Source: Allobosea lathyri
GTDB lineage: Bacteria > Pseudomonadota > Alphaproteobacteria > Rhizobiales > Beijerinckiaceae
NCBI RefSeq assembly: GCF_900108245.1
Contig: NZ_FNUY01000021.1
Location: forward strand, 1 to 55,859
Direction of reading: 5' to 3'
DNA length: 55,859 nt
Below, in pieces: positions 8,299 to 16,682 of the stretch (position 1 is its first letter; each line of letters begins with the position of its first letter). Below the pieces are notes generated by a model. That model was not told where the DNA came from. It ran no database searches and was given only the letters and a program-made list of their open reading frames with translations. The translations under genes and the position numbers were made by a program.

Positions 8299-9063
8299 TC
8301 AGAACCGGTTCTTGGCTTCGCGCAGCGCGGCGAAGACCTCATCGGCAGGCGCGCCGACCAGCCCCACCGCCGCGGCGAGAGCCCCCTCGCCTGCCCGGAA
8401 GAACGGGTTGGTCGCAGCCTCTTCCCCGACCGTCGTCAGCGCCCAGAAACGCCCTGCCGCCTTGGCGGCTTCCGCCTCGGCCAGCCTGGCCTGCAGGGCG
8501 GCATTGGCCGGGTCCATCGCGCTGGCGAAGCGGGCATTGGCGAGCGTGTAGTCATGCCCTCCGACGAGGCGGGTGTCGCCGGGCAGCGCCATGATGCGCG
8601 AAAGCGAGGTCCACATCGCCGCCATCTGGCCGGGCTGGACGCGTCCGCATCCCATGACGAAGACGACATCGCCGACCAGAGCGAGCTTCGCTTCGCGCCC
8701 GACAAAGGTCAGATGCCCGTCGGAATGGCCGGGCGTATGCCAGATCTCGAAGCCATAGCCACCAAGAGACACACTGTCGCCCTCGCCGACGATCCGATCG
8801 AGCGGTGCTAACGAAGCAGCGTCTGCGGGGCCGCAAACCTTGGCACCCGTCGCCTGCTTAAGTTCGGCCACGCCCTGGGTGTGGTCGTGATGAGCATGCG
8901 TCACGAAGATGTCGCTGATCGTCCAGCCCTTCGCCCGGGCCGCAGCCAGCACCTGCCCGGCATCGGGAACATCGACGGCCGCGCAGGCCTTCGTAGCGGG
9001 ATCGAACAGCAGCGCCCCGGCATTGTCGCTGAGCGTGCGGAAGACATGAAGGTCAAGCGACAT
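8299..9063 (-). CDS. gloB: Hydroxyacylglutathione hydrolase (glyoxalase II)-like metallo-beta-lactamase protein
   Basis: A 254-residue protein with the MBL metal motif THAHHDHTQG (about residues 55-64), a later HTPGHSDGH and GDVVFVMGCGR, and GGHDYTLANARFA, which resembles the glyoxalase II substrate region. The C-terminal TNPFFRAGEGAL is a variant of the HAGH C-terminal domain. It would hydrolyse S-lactoylglutathione in methylglyoxal detoxification; other thioesters are possible. It is followed with short spacing by the cupin and GNAT genes, and is divergent from a methyltransferase gene, an arrangement common in alphaproteobacteria. Confidence 0.88.
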   Translation of the reverse strand: MSLDLHVFRTLSDNAGALLFDPATKACAAVDVPDAGQVLAAARAKGWTISDIFVTHAHHDHTQGVAELKQATGAKVCGPADAASLAPLDRIVGEGDSVSLGGYGFEIWHTPGHSDGHLTFVGREAKLALVGDVVFVMGCGRVQPGQMAAMWTSLSRIMALPGDTRLVGGHDYTLANARFASAMDPANAALQARLAEAEAAKAAGRFWALTTVGEEAATNPFFRAGEGALAAAVGLVGAPADEVFAALREAKNRF

Positions 9064-9235
9064 GGCGGAACTCCGGGAGCGTCTGGCGGATAGCCCATAG
9101 CGAATAGCGAATGGCGCCGGCCGAGACCAGCCCGGCCCAGCCGGCCTCGCGCCCAAGCCCGGAATACCCGTTGGTCGCTCGCCGACCGACCTGGGCCCTT
9201 GCGCGCACCGGCTCAGCACCACATCTTCCCACTCC

Positions 9236-10003
9236 ATGTCTCTCGACGTCGTCGACCTCCGCGCTTTCTATGCCAGCCCGCTTGGCCATGTGGCGCGACG
9301 CTTCATCGGGCGTACGATGCTGCGTTTCTGGCCGGATTGCGCCCGGCAGCGCGTTCTGGGGTTGGGTTTCTCGACGCCTTATCTTTCGGTTCTCGGAATG
9401 GAGGCAGAGCGCGTCATCGCCTTCATGCCCGCCGCGCAAGGCGTGGTGAACTGGCCCTCGACCGGGCTTTCAGCTTCCGCACTGGTCGAGCCGACCCTGC
9501 TGCCGCTGCCGACCGCCTCGATCGACCGGGTGGTTCTGGTCCATGCGCTGGAAGAAACAGAGAGCCCCGACGACCTGCTCGACGAAGTCGCGCGGGTCCT
9601 CAGCCCGGGTGGCCGGATGATCCTTGTCGTGCCGAACCGGCGCGGGCTCTGGGCGCGCATGGACGGCACGCCTTTCGGACAAGGGCGTCCTTTCAGCCGC
9701 ACACAGCTTGCCGCACTGATGCGCGCGGCGGAATTCTCGCCCGAGCACTGGGCCGAAGCGCTCTATGTTCCGCCGTTGAAACGCAGGCTTCTGATGCGCT
9801 CGGCCCCCGCCTGGGAGCAGATCGGCGCGGGCCTGTCCCTGCCCTTCGCCGGAGTGCACGTCATTGACGCGACGAAGCAGTTCTACCGCCGGGCGCCTTT
9901 GCGCGCGACACGGCGCAGCTTCGCCTTCCGCCCCATCCTGTTGCCGCAACCGACGCCGACGCCACGCTCGGCACGCCCGTCTCAAGCCGACCCGGCGGGT
10001 TGA
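9236..10003 (+). CDS. Class I SAM-dependent methyltransferase
   Basis: A 255-residue protein. RVLGLGFSTPYLSVL (about residues 39-53) is the SAM-binding motif I in a degenerate form. LPLPTASIDRVVLVHALEETESPDDLLDEVARVLSPGGRMILVVPN matches motifs II to IV. The C-terminus is basic and proline-rich. It is divergent from gloB across 172 bases. Homologues are usually called only methyltransferase-domain proteins, and no substrate is suggested. Confidence 0.85.
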   Translation: MSLDVVDLRAFYASPLGHVARRFIGRTMLRFWPDCARQRVLGLGFSTPYLSVLGMEAERVIAFMPAAQGVVNWPSTGLSASALVEPTLLPLPTASIDRVVLVHALEETESPDDLLDEVARVLSPGGRMILVVPNRRGLWARMDGTPFGQGRPFSRTQLAALMRAAEFSPEHWAEALYVPPLKRRLLMRSAPAWEQIGAGLSLPFAGVHVIDATKQFYRRAPLRATRRSFAFRPILLPQPTPTPRSARPSQADPAG

Positions 10004-10076
10004 CAAGCCGACCGAGGCGCGGCCAAGGTCCGCCGCTTTTCGCGAGCCTGGCCTCCCATATGACGCTCATGTCTCA

Positions 10077-10122
10077 AGCATGATGCCGAAAAGTGGAGCC
10101 GGTTTTCGGGCGACATCATGCT
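10077..10122. repeat. Inverted repeat of a type frequent in Hyphomicrobiales
   Basis: The arms AGCATGATGCCGAAAA and TTTTCGGGCGACATCATGCT pair over most of their length. Elements with agcatgat/gaaaa-ttttcgg arms are scattered through many rhizobial-type genomes. It lies 50 bases upstream of accA. Confidence 0.7.
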
Positions 10123-10171
10123 CTAAGCCGTTTATCGACGGCATCCGGCGCGAAACCTGAACTGGACCACG

Positions 10172-11125
10172 ATGCGTAGCTATCTCGATTTCGAAAAACC
10201 GGTCGCCGAACTGGAGGCGAAGGCAGACGAGTTGCGCGCCCTCGAGGCGAAGGGCGACGGCTATTCCCTGTCCGAAGAGATCGGCAAGCTCGACGCCAAG
10301 GCAAACCAGGCGCTGAAGGATATCTATGCGGCGCTGACGCCCTGGCAGAAGACGCTGGTGGCGCGCCATCCGCAGCGGCCGCATTTCAAGGACTATTGCG
10401 CCACGCTCATCAGTGAATTCACGCCGCTCGCCGGCGATCGCGCCTTTGGCGAGGACGAGGCGATCGTTGCCGGCTTCGGGCGCTTTCGCGGCGAGCCCGT
10501 CTGCGTCGTCGGCCAGGAAAAGGGCGATTCGACCGAGACCCGCATCCGGCACAATTTCGGCATGCCCAAGCCCGAGGGCTACCGCAAGGCCGTGCGCCTC
10601 GTCGAACTGGCGGACCGCTTCGGCCTCCCCGTGCTGAGCTTCGTCGATACGGCAGGCGCCTATCCAGGCATCGAGGCCGAGGAGCGCGGGCAGGCCGAGG
10701 CCATCGCGCGCTCGACCGATGCCTGGCTCGGCCTGCGCACGCCGAGCGTGGCCTTGGTGATCGGCGAAGGCGGCTCAGGCGGCGCGATCGCGATCGCGGC
10801 GGCCAGCCGGGTCATGATGCTGGAGCACGCGATCTATTCGGTGATCTCGCCGGAAGGTGCCGCCTCGATACTCTGGCGCGACACGGCACGCGCCCAGGAC
10901 GCCGCCACCGGCATGAAGATCACCGCGCAGGATCTGCTGAAATTCGGCATCATCGACCGGATTGTGACCGAGCCGACAGGTGGCGCGCATCGCGACAGGC
11001 AGGCCGTGATCGGCCGCGCCGGCGACGCGATCGCAGCTGCGCTGGCGGAATTCGCGGGCAATACGCCTGAGCAGATCGTCAACCGGCGCGAGGACAAATT
11101 CCTCGCCATCGGGCGCAATCTTTGA
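10172..11125 (+). CDS. accA: Acetyl-CoA carboxylase carboxyltransferase subunit alpha
   Basis: A 317-residue protein of the family's usual length. The N-terminus MRSYLDFEKPVAELEAK and the helical linker are typical. The crotonase-like core shows GEPVCVVGQEKGDSTETRIRHNFGMPKPEGYRKA, FVDTAGAYPGIEAEERGQAEAIA and GEGGSGGAIAI, which bind carboxybiotin and acetyl-CoA. With AccD it makes malonyl-CoA for fatty-acid synthesis in the cytoplasm. accD is not in the window. Confidence 0.97.
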   Translation: MRSYLDFEKPVAELEAKADELRALEAKGDGYSLSEEIGKLDAKANQALKDIYAALTPWQKTLVARHPQRPHFKDYCATLISEFTPLAGDRAFGEDEAIVAGFGRFRGEPVCVVGQEKGDSTETRIRHNFGMPKPEGYRKAVRLVELADRFGLPVLSFVDTAGAYPGIEAEERGQAEAIARSTDAWLGLRTPSVALVIGEGGSGGAIAIAAASRVMMLEHAIYSVISPEGAASILWRDTARAQDAATGMKITAQDLLKFGIIDRIVTEPTGGAHRDRQAVIGRAGDAIAAALAEFAGNTPEQIVNRREDKFLAIGRNL

Positions 11126-11126
11126 T

Positions 11127-11156
11127 CGCCTGTTTTCGCACGTGCGAAGGCAGGCG
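11127..11156. terminator. Stem-loop after accA
   Basis: The outer arms CGCCTG and CAGGCG flank a perfect 14-base palindrome (TTCGCACGTGCGAA, 11135-11148). There is no T run, so it is not a textbook intrinsic terminator. It may stabilise the mRNA end or be a protein-binding site. Confidence 0.4.
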
Positions 11157-11315
11157 CGATTAACCTGTCCTTGACCATGTGGCCAGAACCGATGGCCCTG
11201 TGGTAAGGAACCCTCAAGGCTAATGCTTCTACAACGTTGCGGCGGGCACAATTTGGCCGCCTTGCAAAGTCAAAGGTCGCGCTTCTGAGGCCGGCCGTTG
11301 GATGGGATTGACGAC

Positions 11316-12782
11316 GTGGCATTCAAGCAACTCGCGCTCGTGGCTTTTGTTGCATTGACCCTGGGCGCCTGCGAGGAGGACCGTTATCGCGGCTCTGCTC
11401 GGCACAACATCCCGATTCCGTCGGCGACCTACACGCTCATGGCCGAGAAGGGCATGAGCAAGGACCAGCCGGTGCTGATCCGCTCCTATAAGAAGGAGTC
11501 GGAGCTCGAAGTCTGGAAGCGCAAGCCCAGCGGCGAATACGCCCTGCTCAAGACCTTCCCGATGTGCCGCTGGTCCGGCCAGCTCGGCCCGAAGGTCCGC
11601 GAGGGCGATCGCATGGCGCCGGAGGGCTTCTACGCCATCTCGGCGGCGCAGATGAACCCGAACTCCTCCTATTACGTCTCTTTCAACATGGGCTATCCCA
11701 ACGCCTATGACAGGTCGCTGGGCCGCACCGGCGCGCATCTGATGGTGCATGGCGCCTGCTCCTCGGCGGGCTGCTATTCCATGACCGACGACCAGATCGG
11801 CGAGATCTATGCGCTGCTGCGCGAGGCCCAGAACGCCGGCCAGAAGGCCGTGCAGATGCAGGCCCTGCCCTTCCGCATGACGCCTGAGAACCTCGCCAAG
11901 CACCGGCTCGATTCGAACATCGCCTTCTGGAAGAACCTCAAGGAAGGCACCGACTATTTCGAGGTCGCCAGGGACGAGCCGCAGGTGTCGGTGTCCGGCG
12001 GGCGCTATGTCTTCAACGGCGGCTCGGCCACGGCCGCGGTGCAGCAGAAGCGCCAGCAGGACGACAGTCAGGTCGCGGCGCTCGTCGCCAAGGGAACGCC
12101 CGCGATCAAGCTGGTCTATGACGACGGCGACCAGCACTCCTCCTTCAAGCAGACACTCGTCGCCAGCGGCTCCGATTCGCTCAACAAATCGGTTTCCTGG
12201 GGTTCGCGTGACGTCGGTGTGAGCCGGCCTGACGCTCTGACGATCGGCCCGCGCGTCGTTGTTCTCGACGACAAGGGCAGGGCAAAGGCGACCGTGCGCG
12301 CCGCCTCGGCGGATAACGACGCCGTTCTCGCAGCCATTGCCTCCGCCGCCGAAGAGCCGGCCAAGGTTGAAGTCGCCAAGGCTGAAGCCGCCAAGGCCGA
12401 CCCCGCAAAGCCCGAATCGAACAAGCTCGATCCAAGCAAGACCGGGACGATCCGCCAGGCGGCGCCTTCCGCCGCGACGCAGGTCGCCAAGGTCCTGCCC
12501 GGCGCCGCCCAGCAGGCCCCCGTACTTGCCAGCGCAACTCCCGCCGCCCCTGTGGCTGCGGAAGAGAGCCAGCCCTTCTACCAGCGCGCGCTGAGCTTCG
12601 TGCCGCTGATCGGCGCTTCGCGTCCGGCTGCCCCGGTCGAAGCCGCGCCGGTCGCCTCGGTCGTGCCGGCATCGCCGACCAATGTTCGGGCCCCCGTGCC
12701 TCCCCGCCGTGCCGATGGCCTGCGGACGAGTCAGCTCGACCAGCCTGCGGCAGCCTTCGCCAGCCAGCCGACCCTGCGCTGA
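11316..12782 (+). CDS. L,D-transpeptidase (YkuD/YafK-like) lipoprotein with long Ala/Pro tail
   Basis: About 488 residues. A GTG start gives MAFKQLALVAFVALTLGAC, a clean lipoprotein signal. A TTG at 11298 with GAGG upstream is an alternative that adds six residues. The catalytic YkuD motif reads HLMVHGACSSAGCYSM (His and Cys at about 145 and 153). The family cross-links peptidoglycan or attaches lipoproteins to it in the periplasm. Residues from about 340 on are low-complexity Ala/Pro/Lys/Val (repeated KVEVAKAEAAKADPAK-like units), unusual in length for the family and likely an extended or wall-associated tail. Confidence 0.88.
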   Translation: MAFKQLALVAFVALTLGACEEDRYRGSARHNIPIPSATYTLMAEKGMSKDQPVLIRSYKKESELEVWKRKPSGEYALLKTFPMCRWSGQLGPKVREGDRMAPEGFYAISAAQMNPNSSYYVSFNMGYPNAYDRSLGRTGAHLMVHGACSSAGCYSMTDDQIGEIYALLREAQNAGQKAVQMQALPFRMTPENLAKHRLDSNIAFWKNLKEGTDYFEVARDEPQVSVSGGRYVFNGGSATAAVQQKRQQDDSQVAALVAKGTPAIKLVYDDGDQHSSFKQTLVASGSDSLNKSVSWGSRDVGVSRPDALTIGPRVVVLDDKGRAKATVRAASADNDAVLAAIASAAEEPAKVEVAKAEAAKADPAKPESNKLDPSKTGTIRQAAPSAATQVAKVLPGAAQQAPVLASATPAAPVAAEESQPFYQRALSFVPLIGASRPAAPVEAAPVASVVPASPTNVRAPVPPRRADGLRTSQLDQPAAAFASQPTLR

Positions 12783-12793
12783 TCAGGACGGTT

Positions 12794-12811
12794 ACGCCGG
12801 CATTCCGGCGT
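12794..12811 (+). terminator. Stem-loop downstream of the L,D-transpeptidase gene
   Basis: A perfect 7-bp stem (ACGCCGG with CCGGCGT) and a 4-base loop, 12 bases after the stop codon. No T run follows, so termination is only suggested. Confidence 0.4.
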
Positions 12812-13006
12812 GATCGAAATACAACACCCCGCTACTTTGTCGGCTTAGCCCATTTCGCAGGCGCGAATACCGCGCCTGCGAAGCTCTTTGCCTGTTCGAC
12901 AGGCAGGCTGCCAAAAAGCTCACCTTGCCGGAAATCCGATCGCCCCGCTTGATTGTGGCGGAAACGCGGTGAACCGCGTTGTTGGATTTCTGGCACGGAG
13001 CATATG

Positions 13007-13930
13007 ATGGTCTTCGATTTATTCCGGTCTTCGATCGCTGGCCTGACGCTCTCCTTGACGGTGCTGACCGGCTCGGCACAAGCCGCCGATCTCCCCAGCC
13101 GCAAGGACGCCCCGATCGCGCCGGTGCCGCCGAGCATCACCTGGATCGATGCTGCCGTCAGCCTCAAGGCCGTGACCGACTACAACTTCCGCGGCATTTC
13201 GCAGACCGACCGCAAGCCCGGTGTTCAGGGCTCCGTCGAGCTGCAGTTCTACGACAACCTGTTTTATCTCGGCGTCTTCGGCGCGAATGTGGACCTCGCC
13301 ACCAGCCCGCCGGCCGAAATCGACTTCTACGCCGGCATTCGCCCGAAATTCGGCCCCGTCGCCTTCGATTTCGGCGTGATCCAGTATTATTATCCCGACG
13401 AAAAGCGCTTCGTTGACTCGTTTGGCTTGATCTGGACGCCCCGCAACACCGACTTCATGGAAGTCGTCGGCAAGGCCTCCTACAATTGGGAAGACAAGGT
13501 CACGGTCGGCGCCAACGTCTTCCACGCCTGGGATTGGCTTGGCACGGGCGCTGACGGCACCTACGCCTCGGTGACCGCCAAATACAGCCTGCCCTTCCTG
13601 GAAGGTCTTGCCGTATCCGGCGAGTTCGGCCGCTACTGGCTCGGCACCACCAACACCAACATCGCCTTCCCCGTCGCGATCCGGCTGCCCGACTACAATT
13701 ACTGGAACCTCGGCCTGTCCTACACCTACAAGAACCTGACGGCGGATGTCCGCTACCACGACACCAACCTGTCGAAGTCGAACTGCTTCCTGCTGACCTC
13801 CGATCCACGCGGCATCGACCGCGGCAATGCCGGCGGCGGCTACACTTCGAACTGGTGCAACCCGACCGTGGTCGGCACGCTCTCCTTCGACATCACCGCA
13901 AGCAGCGTCGGCATCTTCGCACCGAAGTAA
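13007..13930 (+). CDS. TorF-family putative outer-membrane porin
   Basis: A 307-residue protein with a signal peptide ending at about residue 25 (VLTGSAQAADLP). The body is rich in aromatic beta strands in the TIGR02001/TorF pattern: VSLKAVTDYNFRGISQTDRKPGVQGSVEL, NLFYLGVFGANVDL, EIDFYAGIRPKFGPVAFDFGVIQYYYP, YWNLGLSYTYKNLTADVRYHDTNL. A C-terminal strand pairs with two Cys (NCFLLTSDPRG, SNWCNPT). The function is unknown; some homologues are associated with transport and nodulation-related loci. Two adjacent ATGs exist; 13007 is preferred since GGAG lies six bases upstream. An intrinsic terminator follows. Confidence 0.85.
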   Translation: MVFDLFRSSIAGLTLSLTVLTGSAQAADLPSRKDAPIAPVPPSITWIDAAVSLKAVTDYNFRGISQTDRKPGVQGSVELQFYDNLFYLGVFGANVDLATSPPAEIDFYAGIRPKFGPVAFDFGVIQYYYPDEKRFVDSFGLIWTPRNTDFMEVVGKASYNWEDKVTVGANVFHAWDWLGTGADGTYASVTAKYSLPFLEGLAVSGEFGRYWLGTTNTNIAFPVAIRLPDYNYWNLGLSYTYKNLTADVRYHDTNLSKSNCFLLTSDPRGIDRGNAGGGYTSNWCNPTVVGTLSFDITASSVGIFAPK

Positions 13931-13956
13931 GCCGAACCATCAGGGCCAAAGACGAC

Positions 13957-13987
13957 AAAGGCCGCTCGCGAGAGCGGCCTTTTGCTT
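13957..13987. terminator. Rho-independent terminator, probably bidirectional
   Basis: AAAGGCCGCTC and GAGCGGCCTTTT flank a GCGA loop, and a T-rich stretch follows on the plus strand. AAAGG on the other side gives a short T run for the converging MarR gene. Confidence 0.88.
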
Positions 13988-14009
13988 TCGTTCGGGGCTC
14001 TTCAGCGCC

Positions 14010-14492
14010 TCAACTCTCCAAGGCCTTGGCGACACGGCGCAGCATCTCACCGACAGCGTCGCATTCGGCATCGCTCAGAACCGTCATCATCGCCTCGATG
14101 CGTGCGACATGGATCGCCATCGCCTTGCGCGTAAGGGCCTCGCCCTCTGGCGTCAGCCAGAGCCGCCGCAGCCGCTTGTCGGCCTCGTCGCTGCGCCGTT
14201 CCAGCAATGTGCGCCGCTCCAGCTCCGGCAGCAGCATGCTCATCGCGCTGCGCCCGACCAGCAGCTTTTCGGCCAGCGCCTGCTGGGTCAGACCCGGCGT
14301 GTGAAACACATTGGCCAGCACATCGTAATGGGCAAGCTGGATGCCGAGCGGCACCAGCGCCTCCGTAAAGACCTTCTTCCAGAGAGCATGGGCCCGCGCG
14401 ACAGAGAGCCAGTTGCGAAACCGCGGCAGATCCCAGGGCAGGACCTGCGTTTCGCCGGAGAAGTCGGGCTGGGGCGCTTGCTTTTTGTTCAT
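14010..14492 (-). CDS. MarR family transcriptional regulator
   Basis: A 160-residue protein with the MarR winged helix: a long N-terminal helix, LTQQALAEKLLVGRSAMSMLLPELERRTLLERR as the recognition helix region, and a wing with SDEADKRLRRLWLTPEGEAL. It is divergent from an alpha/beta hydrolase gene. A palindrome directly upstream of its start codon is the likely operator, so it probably represses itself and the hydrolase. The ligand is unknown. Confidence 0.9.
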   Translation of the reverse strand: MNKKQAPQPDFSGETQVLPWDLPRFRNWLSVARAHALWKKVFTEALVPLGIQLAHYDVLANVFHTPGLTQQALAEKLLVGRSAMSMLLPELERRTLLERRSDEADKRLRRLWLTPEGEALTRKAMAIHVARIEAMMTVLSDAECDAVGEMLRRVAKALES

Positions 14493-14495
14493 GGT

Positions 14496-14511
14496 TGAAC
14501 ATACTTGTTCA
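14496..14511. promoter_or_regulatory. Likely MarR operator
   Basis: TGAACA-TACT-TGTTCA is a perfect inverted repeat between the divergent MarR and hydrolase genes, beginning four bases upstream of the MarR start codon. A further half-site GTTGAAC lies at 14514-14520. Confidence 0.6.
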
Positions 14512-14537
14512 GCGTTGAACGAAATTGGATCCGCGCC

Positions 14538-15434
14538 ATGGCCGCTGCTGCACTCCGCCTGCTCCGCCCGCTGATCCGGGCTGCGAGCTTCATCGCGCCT
14601 TCGACCACGGGAACACTCGCCTTCAAGGTCTTCTGTACCCCGCCGCGCCGCAAGGAGCGAAGCGGAAATGGCAAGGGCGTGGCCAGAACCGCAGCGACCC
14701 GCCTGGCGCGAGCAACAGCCATCGCAGTGCCGTTTCCCTGCGGCAGCGTCTCGGCTTATCTCTTCGAGCCACCGGGCCGGCGCGTCCCTTCAAGCCCCCG
14801 ACCGACCGTGATCCTCGTGCATGGCTGGTCAAGCGAGGCCGCCTTCATGACGGCTTTCGTCTCGCCACTGACAGAGGCCGGCTTTCGCGTCGTCGCCTTC
14901 GACCTGCCGGGGCATGGCAACTCGACCGGCCGCGAACTCAACATCCCGCTCGGCGTCGCCAGCCTTGCCGCCGTGGCGCATGCCTTCGCGCCGGTCCATG
15001 CGATCGTCACCCATTCCTTTGGCGGCGCGATCGCGATGGCTGCTATGGCAGGCTCGGTGCCGGCCCAGCCGCAGGTCAAGGCAGCCAGGCTCGCCATGAT
15101 CGCCGCGCCCTCCTCCATAAGCCTGATCACCCGCGGGTTCGGAAAGACCATCGGGCTCGGCGCGCGCGGGCAGGCGGCCCTGGAGCGCCGCATCCATATC
15201 GTCGCCGGCGCGCCGGTCGAATCCTTCGAAGGCCGGGACCAGTTGGCCGCGATCGGCCAGCCGACCTTGCTCGTGCATTGCCACGACGACCGCGAACTCG
15301 GCTTCCACCATGCCGAGGCGCTCGCAAAGGCGGGCGCATTCGTCGAACTCGAAGCGACCAGCGGCTTCGGTCATCGCCGCATCCTTCAGGCGAAACCGGT
15401 GGTGCAAGCTGTCACGCGCTTCGTCTGCGCCTGA
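14538..15434 (+). CDS. Alpha/beta-fold hydrolase
   Basis: A 298-residue protein. The oxyanion region is TVILVHGWSSEAAFM, the strand-4 region VVAFDLPGHGNSTG, and the nucleophile elbow IVTHSFGGAIAMA, where the usual first Gly of GxSxG is Thr-His. A late GFGHRRIL supplies the catalytic His. The first 70 residues are basic and hydrophobic, perhaps a membrane-association region. It is divergent from the MarR gene and probably under its control; the substrate is unknown. The start at 14538 follows the operator; an in-frame TTG at 14505 would lie inside it. Confidence 0.85.
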   Translation: MAAAALRLLRPLIRAASFIAPSTTGTLAFKVFCTPPRRKERSGNGKGVARTAATRLARATAIAVPFPCGSVSAYLFEPPGRRVPSSPRPTVILVHGWSSEAAFMTAFVSPLTEAGFRVVAFDLPGHGNSTGRELNIPLGVASLAAVAHAFAPVHAIVTHSFGGAIAMAAMAGSVPAQPQVKAARLAMIAAPSSISLITRGFGKTIGLGARGQAALERRIHIVAGAPVESFEGRDQLAAIGQPTLLVHCHDDRELGFHHAEALAKAGAFVELEATSGFGHRRILQAKPVVQAVTRFVCA

Positions 15435-15447
15435 GGATCAACTGGGC

Positions 15448-16512
15448 TTACAGCCAGCCCATCAGCTCGCGCCGCACCACCGCTTCGAGCGCATCGACGC
15501 CATCCTGGGAGTCGTTCAGGCAGGGCAGATAGGCGAAGCGCTCGCCGCCATTATGCATGAAGAACTCGCGGTTCTCGACATCGAGTTCCTCGAGCGTCTC
15601 CAGGCAATCGGCGGAGAAGCCGGGCGCCACGATCGCAAGCGACTTGGTGCCGGATTTTGCCAGCGCCTTGACCGTCTCGTCGGTATAGGGCTGCAACCAC
15701 TCATCCGGCCCGAAGCGCGACTGAAACGTCAGCCTGAAGCGTTCGGCCGGCAATCCGAGCTCGTCACGCAGCAGCCGCCAGGTCTTGGCGCAATGGCAAT
15801 AATAGGGATCGCCCTTGAGGAGATACTCCTTCGGCATGCCGTGGAAGGAGCAGAGAATGATTTCGGGCTCGAAGTCGAGCTTCGCCAGCGACGCCCGCAT
15901 CGAGGCAGCCAGCGCCTTTATATAGGCCGGATCATCATGATAGGGCGGCGCGACCCGCACCGAAGGCTGCCAGCGCATCTGCATCAACGCGCGAAAGGCC
16001 TGGTCGCAGGCGGTGGCCGAGGTCGGCGCGGCATATTGCGGGTAGAGCGGCACGAGCAGGATGCGGTCGCAGCCCTGAGCGAGCAGGGCCTTGAGCCTGC
16101 TCTTCACATCGGGGAAGCCGTAGCGCATCGCCCAGTCGAAGACGACGCGCTCACCCATGGCCGGCTTCAAGCGCTCAGCCAATTGTTCGGTCTGCGAGCG
16201 AGTGATCGTTTTGAGCGGCCCCTCGTCGCGCTCCTTGTTCCAGATCGACGCGTAGTCCTTGCCCTTGCGGCCCGGGCGCGTCGTCAGGATGATCAGGTTC
16301 AGCAGCGGCCACCACAGCCAGCGCGAGGTTTCGATCACGCGTCTGTCGGACAGGAATTCCCTGAGATAGGCCCGCATCGGCCAGTAGCTGGTGCCTTCCG
16401 GCGTGCCGAGATTCATCAGCAGAACGCCAAGCCGCCCGCCTCTGGCGCTGGGATGGTCGGACGGCATCGGCACGGTCTGCCGGTCGGCAACCGGCGTCAT
16501 CTCAACTGTCAT
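15448..16512 (-). CDS. hemH: Ferrochelatase
   Basis: A 354-residue protein. GVLLMNLGTPEGTSYWPMRAYLREFLSDRRVIE is the diagnostic N-terminus. MRYGFPDVKS, LYPQYAAPTSATA, the metal-binding histidine region ILCSFHGMPKEYLLKGDPYYCHC, TFQSRFGPDEWLQPYTDET, and APGFSADCLETLEELDVENREFF complete the family pattern. It inserts Fe(II) into protoporphyrin IX in the last step of haem synthesis. It converges on the hydrolase gene with 13 bases between stops. ATG at 16500 is an alternative start. Confidence 0.97.
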   Translation of the reverse strand: MTVEMTPVADRQTVPMPSDHPSARGGRLGVLLMNLGTPEGTSYWPMRAYLREFLSDRRVIETSRWLWWPLLNLIILTTRPGRKGKDYASIWNKERDEGPLKTITRSQTEQLAERLKPAMGERVVFDWAMRYGFPDVKSRLKALLAQGCDRILLVPLYPQYAAPTSATACDQAFRALMQMRWQPSVRVAPPYHDDPAYIKALAASMRASLAKLDFEPEIILCSFHGMPKEYLLKGDPYYCHCAKTWRLLRDELGLPAERFRLTFQSRFGPDEWLQPYTDETVKALAKSGTKSLAIVAPGFSADCLETLEELDVENREFFMHNGGERFAYLPCLNDSQDGVDALEAVVRRELMGWL

Positions 16513-16682
16513 GGGCGCAGGCTTTCATGTGCCTGTGATTTAGACGAGTTCCGGTTTTCGTCCAGTGCAGAAGACGGGGTGCGACACTGGCGAACTGCAT
16601 GCCTTAAAAACTCCGGCTGCACTGGCCAGCGCGGCGCAAGCTTTGCTAGTCTGGAGGGGTTCTCAAGCAGAGGCGTTACTCC

